DNA from: Lachnospiraceae bacterium
GTDB taxonomy: Bacteria; Bacillota_A; Clostridia; Lachnospirales; Lachnospiraceae
Assembly: GCA_017522685.1 (NCBI GenBank)
Contig: JAFWYN010000026.1
Location: forward strand, 62,001-126,000
Length of the DNA: 64,000 nt
Direction of reading: 5' to 3'
Made by a program: the position numbers and the translations under genes. The stretch's first letter is position 1. Every line of letters starts with the position of its first letter. The notes beneath the pieces were generated by a model. The model had not been told where the DNA came from. It ran no database searches and saw nothing but the letters and a program-made list of their open reading frames with translations. Of the stretch, positions 59,431 to 64,000 are shown one piece after another.

Positions 59431-60705
59431 ATGAAAGTATTAATCGTAGGTGGCGGCGGACGTGAGCATGCCATTGCAGTCAGTATGAAAAAGAGCAAAA
59501 GAGTGGAAAAGCTTTATTGCGTACCGGGCAATGCGGGTATTGCACAGATTGCAGAGTGTGAGCCTTCTATCGGCGTGATGGAATTTGACAAAGTAGTAGC
59601 TTATGCCAAGGAAAAAGCAGTGGATTTGGTGTTTGTGGCACCGGATGATCCGTTGGTAGGCGGTTTGGTAGATGCTTGTGAGGCGGCAGGCTTAAGAACC
59701 TTCGGCCCCAGGGCAAATGCAGCGATTCTGGAAGGAAGTAAGGCTTTCTCCAAAGATTTGATGAAGAAATATAATATTCCCACAGCGGCATATGAGAACT
59801 TTGATGATCCGGATGCAGCACTAGCTTATTTGGAAACCGCAGATATGCCCATCGTATTAAAGGCAGATGGTTTGGCACTTGGTAAGGGCGTATTGATTTG
59901 CAATACCCTGGAAGAGGCAAAGGCGGGCGTGAAGGAGATTATGCTGGATAAGCATTTCGGAAGCGCCGGAAATCGTATGGTTATCGAAGAATTTATGACC
60001 GGACGTGAGGTATCTGTTCTTTCCTTTGTGGATGGTAAGATCATCAAGACTATGACCTCTGCACAGGACCACAAGCGCGCTAAGGATGGTGACCAAGGCT
60101 TAAATACCGGTGGTATGGGTACTTTTTCACCCAGCCCCTTCTATACAGACGAAGTGGATGAATTCTGTAAGAAATATATTTATCAGGCTACCGTGGATGC
60201 TATGGCAGCAGAGGGCAGAGAGTTTAAAGGTGTTATTTTCTTCGGATTGATGCTCACCCCCAAGGGACCCAGAGTGCTGGAGTACAATGCCAGATTCGGC
60301 GACCCTGAGACTCAGGTAGTTCTCCCGCGAATGAAGAATGATATTATGGATGTAATCGATGCCTGTATCGATGGGACTTTGGATCAGATTGATTTACAGT
60401 TTGAAGACAATGCAGCGGTATGTGTGGTATTGGCCAGCGCCGGATATCCGGAAAGCTATCAGAAGGGATTTGTGATTGATGGCTTGGATAAGTTTGATGA
60501 GGAAGAAGGCTATTATTGCTTCCATGCAGGTACCAAGCAGACCGCTGAGGGTATTGTAACCAATGGCGGACGTGTGTTGGGTATTACTGCGAAGGGCGCA
60601 AACTTGAAAGAAGCCAGAGCCAATGCGTATGCGGCTACAGAGTGGGTAAGTTTTGAGAATAAGTACATGCGTCATGATATCGGTAAGGCCATTGATGAGG
60701 CATAA
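59431..60705 (+). CDS. purD: Phosphoribosylamine-glycine ligase
   Basis: ATP-grasp enzyme joining phosphoribosylamine to glycine. The 424-residue protein starts MKVLIVGGGGREHAIAVSM and has KADGLALGKGV, the VIEEFMTGREVSVLSFVDG and QGLNTGGMGTFSPSPF segments, and FGDPETQVVLPRM, all PurD hallmarks. ATG 59431 follows AAGGAAGG; TTG 59425 is in frame but less likely. Last gene of the pur operon; 46 bases later a membrane SH3 protein begins. Confidence 0.95.
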   Translation: MKVLIVGGGGREHAIAVSMKKSKRVEKLYCVPGNAGIAQIAECEPSIGVMEFDKVVAYAKEKAVDLVFVAPDDPLVGGLVDACEAAGLRTFGPRANAAILEGSKAFSKDLMKKYNIPTAAYENFDDPDAALAYLETADMPIVLKADGLALGKGVLICNTLEEAKAGVKEIMLDKHFGSAGNRMVIEEFMTGREVSVLSFVDGKIIKTMTSAQDHKRAKDGDQGLNTGGMGTFSPSPFYTDEVDEFCKKYIYQATVDAMAAEGREFKGVIFFGLMLTPKGPRVLEYNARFGDPETQVVLPRMKNDIMDVIDACIDGTLDQIDLQFEDNAAVCVVLASAGYPESYQKGFVIDGLDKFDEEEGYYCFHAGTKQTAEGIVTNGGRVLGITAKGANLKEARANAYAATEWVSFENKYMRHDIGKAIDEA

Positions 60706-60751
60706 AACAGGGGTTGTGGAGTAATAGCAAGATTAAGAGGAAGGGTACAAA

Positions 60752-62203
60752 ATGAGAAAGATAAGTGATTTACACAAGAAACTTTTAAGATATGCAAGCA
60801 TGACTGTTATGATGTTAGCATGCTTTGCCATGTTATCATTGACTGCTTATGCGGCAGAAGGAAAGGTAACAGCTTCGGCGGCTAAAATCCGTAAGGACGC
60901 CAGCACCAGCAGTGAAGCAGTAGGAAGTGCGGTAAACGGCCAGAAATTCACCATTAATGGTGAAAAGACCGGAGCAGACGGTAAGATATGGTACGAGGTA
61001 GTTTATGATGGCAACAAGACCGGTTATATCCGCAGCGATTTGATGGAAAAGACCGGTGATGTACCACCTGCAGTGACTGTTTCACCCAGCGTACCGGTAG
61101 AGGATGTACAGCCTGTCAGTGCGAAAATCGTAGGCAATACCGTACGTGTGCGTTCTGATGCGTCCACAGAAGGCGGTATTATAGCAAATGTACTGAAGGA
61201 TACCGTAGTGACTGTAAACGGTCGAGCACAGGATAGCCAGAATAAGACCTGGTATCGTGTAAGTTATAGTTCAGATGCAGGCGAAATAACCGGTTTTATC
61301 CGCTATGATTTTTTAACAGTATCCGGCGAAATTAAGCCCGTAGAAGATACACCGGCAGTTACACCTCCGTCAGAGGATACCCAGACTCCCACAGAGGAGC
61401 CTTCTACTACCACTCCTCCTGTTGTAAACGGAAAGTACTATGTGACTGAGAAAGAGGGAGAGTGGTTCCTGGTAGATAATGATGCAGGGTACAAATATAA
61501 TGCGGAGTCATTAATTAATGCGGCACTTGAAAATCCCAAGTTAATTGAAAGCAAGGATAAAAAGATAAAGAGCCAGAGTTTATGGATTGTAATCCTGGTG
61601 ATTTTAGTGTTGGCGTTGGCTGCTGTAGCAGGCTTCCTCTTCTACAAGATGAGAGAGGTTATGGATGATGCTTATTTTGCGGCAGTGGAGAAGGAAACCA
61701 TTCGTCAGCGTCAGGGACAGAAAGCCAATAATCCGTCAAGTGCAAACAGGAATAAAAATGTAATGCATACAGTGGGCACCGGAGCACCTAAGAGTGCTAC
61801 TCAGAGCAGACCTGCCAATGGCAACAGACCCGCAGGTGCGAAGCCGGCAGGTACAGGACAGCAGAGACCTGCAGGTAGTGCGCCCCAGACCGTGAAGGTG
61901 TCAAATCCTGCAGATACCAGAGCACCTAAGGCACCTGTACAGCAGAGACCTGTAAATGGCCAGAAACCAGTGGGCGGACAGCAGAAAACTGCAAATCCTC
62001 AGCAGAAGCCGGCTGGTCAGGCGCCTGTTAAACCGGCAGTTCCGGCACCGGAAAAAACAGTAGCACCTACTCCTAAGACAGTGGCACAGAAGCCTGCAGA
62101 GGAAGCAAATAAGCAGACTTGGCAGTCCAAGAATTTTGCGGCGGATGATGATGATGAGTTTGAATTCGAATTCCTGAATTGGGATGGTAGTGAAGAAGAA
62201 TAG
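60752..62203 (+). CDS. Membrane-anchored SH3-domain protein with acidic cytoplasmic tail
   Basis: 483-residue cell-envelope protein. A signal peptide ending in AYAAEG (about 36-39) is followed by two bacterial SH3 domains (about 40-105 and 125-205, with KIRKDASTSSEAVG and RVRSDASTEGGIIAN), a Pro/Thr-rich linker, a helix (SQSLWIVILVILVLALAAVAGFLFYKM, about 272-297) and a Pro/Ala/Gln-rich cytoplasmic tail that ends in a strongly acidic patch (DDDDEFEFEF...DGSEEE). Outside SH3 domains bind cell-wall peptides, and the tail could be a docking site inside. The layout looks like a wall-to-cytoplasm linker; its role is unknown. Weak AGGAAGGG site before ATG 60752. Confidence 0.82.
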   Translation: MRKISDLHKKLLRYASMTVMMLACFAMLSLTAYAAEGKVTASAAKIRKDASTSSEAVGSAVNGQKFTINGEKTGADGKIWYEVVYDGNKTGYIRSDLMEKTGDVPPAVTVSPSVPVEDVQPVSAKIVGNTVRVRSDASTEGGIIANVLKDTVVTVNGRAQDSQNKTWYRVSYSSDAGEITGFIRYDFLTVSGEIKPVEDTPAVTPPSEDTQTPTEEPSTTTPPVVNGKYYVTEKEGEWFLVDNDAGYKYNAESLINAALENPKLIESKDKKIKSQSLWIVILVILVLALAAVAGFLFYKMREVMDDAYFAAVEKETIRQRQGQKANNPSSANRNKNVMHTVGTGAPKSATQSRPANGNRPAGAKPAGTGQQRPAGSAPQTVKVSNPADTRAPKAPVQQRPVNGQKPVGGQQKTANPQQKPAGQAPVKPAVPAPEKTVAPTPKTVAQKPAEEANKQTWQSKNFAADDDDEFEFEFLNWDGSEEE

Positions 62204-62210
62204 TTTATGC

Positions 62211-62241
62211 AGAAAGGAACTCTAGGGTTCCTTTCTTTTTT
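62211..62241 (+). terminator. Terminator after the SH3 protein gene
   Basis: AGAAAGGAAC (62211-62220) and GTTCCTTTCT (62227-62236) form a perfect 10-bp stem with a six-base loop and T-run. Confidence 0.9.
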
Positions 62242-62354
62242 GTGTCGGAAGGCGGGTGAGTCAGGATGTCTGCTTTTTTGTGAAAAAATTATAAAGTGAC
62301 TTCTCATGAGTGGTGGTTTGTGATATGATATGTATAACAGAAAGGAGGGGCGGT

Positions 62355-62732
62355 ATGATAATAGAGATTGATTTTAACAGCGATGAAGCCATCTATTTAC
62401 AGCTTAGAAATCAGATTATTTTTGGCATAGCCACCGCCCATTTCCGGGAAGGGGATTCCCTGCCCAGTGTCCGACAGCTGGCAGAGACGGTGGGCATCAA
62501 TATGCATACCGTTAATAAGGCATATACTGTGTTAAAGCAGGAAGGCTATGTAAAGGTGGACCGGAGAAAAGGTGCCGTGATAGCTGTGGATACGGATAAA
62601 CGGAAGATGATGACGCAGCTGAAAAGAGAACTTCAGGTTTTGATAGCCAGAGGCAGTTGCAAAAATATTACCAAGGATGAATTTCACGGTTTGATTGACG
62701 AGATATATAAAGAATATGGAGGGCTGGAATAA
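62355..62732 (+). CDS. GntR family regulator (YtrA type)
   Basis: Short winged-helix regulator of 125 residues: [55 protein letters not shown], then a basic end without a large ligand-binding domain, typical of YtrA-type GntR proteins. AAAGGAGGGGCGGT precedes ATG 62355; the earlier frame start at 62310 has no site. Its stop overlaps the clpC start by one base (TAATG), so the two genes form one operon. Confidence 0.9.
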   Translation: MIIEIDFNSDEAIYLQLRNQIIFGIATAHFREGDSLPSVRQLAETVGINMHTVNKAYTVLKQEGYVKVDRRKGAVIAVDTDKRKMMTQLKRELQVLIARGSCKNITKDEFHGLIDEIYKEYGGLE

Positions 62733-64000
62733 TGCAGATGCAGTTTACGGGGAAAGCACAGAATGCTTTGACCCTTGCAGAGAAATGTGCAAAACAGCTA
62801 AAGCAGGGATATGTGGGAACGGAGCATATTCTGGTGGGATTAACGAAGGAAGGAAGCGGAGTGGCAGCCAAGGTACTGACGGACAATGGTGTAACCACAG
62901 AAGCTTTGGTAAAACTGATAAAGGAACTGATTGTTTTTGAATCAGGGGTAGCCATAAAGGAGCGAGAAGGCTTTTCGCCCAGGGCAACCAAGGTGTTGGA
63001 AGATGCCCATAAGCAGGCGAAGCGTTTGGGGCAGAAAAAGACCGGTACGGAGCATATTTTATTGGCCCTGATTAAGGAAGGGGAAAATGTGGCAGTCCGG
63101 TTACTGAATGCCATGAATGTATCGCCTCAGAAACTGTATGTGGATGTACTGACCGGTATTGGCGCAGACCCGAATCTGGCAAAAGAGGATTTGGGGAAGA
63201 AGCAGAATCAGAAAAGTAAAACGGCGACTCTGGACCAGTACAGCAGGGATTTGACAGCTTTAGCCAGGGAAGGCAAGCTGGATCCGGTGATTGGACGAGA
63301 GGATGAAATCGGAAGAGTTATACAGATATTAAGCCGACGTACTAAGAACAATCCCTGTCTCCTGGGTGAGCCCGGAGTGGGTAAGACTTCCGTGGTGGAA
63401 GGCTTGGCACTGAGAATAGTCAGTGGAGATGTGCCCTTTACCGTACAAAATAAGAGGGTATTGACTTTGGATTTGTCGGGTATGGTAGCCGGCAGTAAGT
63501 ATCGCGGTGAGTTTGAAGAGCGTATTAAGAAGGTTATGAAGGAAGTCATTGCAGACGGTAATGTGATTCTTTTTGTGGATGAGATGCATACCATTATCGG
63601 TGCCGGTGGTGCGGAAGGTGCCATCGATGCTTCCAATATATTGAAGCCCTCTTTGGCAAGAGGAGAGATACAGATGATTGGTGCTACCACCATATCAGAG
63701 TATCGGAAATACGTGTCAAAGGATGCGGCATTGGAGAGACGATTCCAACCGGTTAATGTGGAGGAACCCAATGTAACGCAGTCCATAGCCATTCTGGAAG
63801 GAATCAAAGGAAAATACGAAGAACACCACAGAGTGACGATTTCAACAGCGGCTGTGGAAGCAGCAGTGAAGCTTTCCGAACGCTATATCAACGACAGAAA
63901 CCTGCCGGATAAGGCCATTGATTTGATTGATGAAGCGGCTTCCGCAGCACGGCTTCGCAAGGAAGGCAATGCAGGCAAGCAACAGGAATACCGTAAGGGG
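62732..64000 (+). CDS. clpC: ClpC-type AAA+ protease ATPase, cut by right edge
   Basis: Unfoldase of the ClpCP protease; only the first 423 residues are in the window and the frame is open at the edge. Two N-terminal Clp repeats (about 1-75 and 80-150, each containing [18 protein letters not shown]) lead to the first ATPase domain with Walker [10 protein letters not shown] (212-220), [14 protein letters not shown] and [20 protein letters not shown]. The N domain with two repeats and no middle-domain break so far fits ClpC rather than ClpB. It starts directly at the end of the GntR gene (TAATG) with GGAGGGCTGG upstream. In most Firmicutes clpC follows ctsR-mcsA-mcsB; here it does not. The second ATPase domain and any UVR motif lie beyond the edge. 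Confidence 0.92.
   Translation, partial: MQMQFTGKAQNALTLAEKCAKQLKQGYVGTEHILVGLTKEGSGVAAKVLTDNGVTTEALVKLIKELIVFESGVAIKEREGFSPRATKVLEDAHKQAKRLGQKKTGTEHILLALIKEGENVAVRLLNAMNVSPQKLYVDVLTGIGADPNLAKEDLGKKQNQKSKTATLDQYSRDLTALAREGKLDPVIGREDEIGRVIQILSRRTKNNPCLLGEPGVGKTSVVEGLALRIVSGDVPFTVQNKRVLTLDLSGMVAGSKYRGEFEERIKKVMKEVIADGNVILFVDEMHTIIGAGGAEGAIDASNILKPSLARGEIQMIGATTISEYRKYVSKDAALERRFQPVNVEEPNVTQSIAILEGIKGKYEEHHRVTISTAAVEAAVKLSERYINDRNLPDKAIDLIDEAASAARLRKEGNAGKQQEYRKG

Noticed and set aside
63208..63807. 199-codon open frame on the minus strand near the right edge
   Set aside because: Antisense to clpC, whose motifs are unmistakable; clpC is simply open at the window edge.
1..64000. tRNA, rRNA, prophage, integrase or transposase genes
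   Set aside because: No cloverleaf-type TTCGANTC/T-arm context, no rRNA stretch and no recombinase or phage structural motifs were seen in either strand.

Overview
The window is a dense, mostly plus-strand stretch of chromosome from a low-to-moderate G+C Gram-positive Clostridium relative, most likely a fibre-degrading Lachnospiraceae member. The evidence is gene content and order (rho-rpmE-DUF1385-prmC-prfA; type-2 PyrF; clostripain-type C11 protease), strong AGGAGG-type ribosome sites, TTGACA/TATAAT promoters, and a secreted modular GH11 xylanase / CE4 acetylxylan esterase of the kind found in rumen and gut xylan degraders. No phage, plasmid, transposase, tRNA, rRNA or CRISPR array was seen. 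Both window edges cut genes: rho is open at the left edge and clpC runs off the right edge.

Layout. 1-4.7 kb: translation/termination housekeeping cluster (rho, rpmE, DUF1385, prmC, prfA), closed by a composite palindromic element with a terminator. 4.7-9.7 kb: AraC regulator divergent from a MATE pump whose ribosome site lies in a hairpin; an orphan LytTR response regulator followed by a paired LytTR target site, a promoter, and a short structured RNA with its own terminator; an MBL-fold hydrolase; an XRE regulator. 9.7-14.9 kb: aquaporin, a manganese (yybP-ykoY) riboswitch, a MacB/FtsX-type ABC exporter, azlCD. 15-22.4 kb: a tight collinear run (yvcK, C11 protease, ANT(6)-like nucleotidyltransferase, lipoprotein, PHP phosphoesterase, an Old-Yellow-Enzyme/HD fusion). 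22.4-31.9 kb: accessory genes including two beta-lactamase-fold serine hydrolases, a BlaI/M56-peptidase sensor pair, a secreted YD-repeat-like protein, a flavodoxin-like protein divergent from an XRE membrane regulator. 32-41 kb: SseB-like protein, SGNH hydrolase, MFS and MATE transporters, tcdA, CarD, TPR lipoprotein, pyrF. 41-50 kb: GH36 alpha-galactosidase, GH11-CBM3-CE4 xylanase, heterodimeric ABC exporter. 50-64 kb: HscC-type Hsp70 with a J-protein, pyrE, a small membrane-protein pair, M29-like aminopeptidase, purE-purM-purN-purD, an SH3 membrane protein, and a GntR-clpC operon.

How genes work together. De novo nucleotide synthesis is represented by pyrF, pyrE and the purEMND block. Plant-polymer use is represented by the xylanase/esterase and alpha-galactosidase. 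Sensing and export modules (AraC-MATE, BlaI-M56, LytTR-RNA, Mn riboswitch-ABC, ABC heterodimer) sit between them. Start codons below were often moved downstream of the longest open frame, because the frame's first start lacks a ribosome site and a well-placed one precedes an internal ATG.

The strongest candidate for something undescribed is the orphan LytTR regulator at 6980-7687, followed by two perfect 13-base direct repeats 21 bp apart that fit the LytTR consensus, then a promoter and a ~135-nt terminator-ended RNA with a long-range helix. Next are the Mn riboswitch upstream of a MacB-type exporter, the OYE-HD fusion with an internal ribosome site, and a family of composite palindromic intergenic elements. 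All functional statements come from reading motifs by eye; no database search was run.
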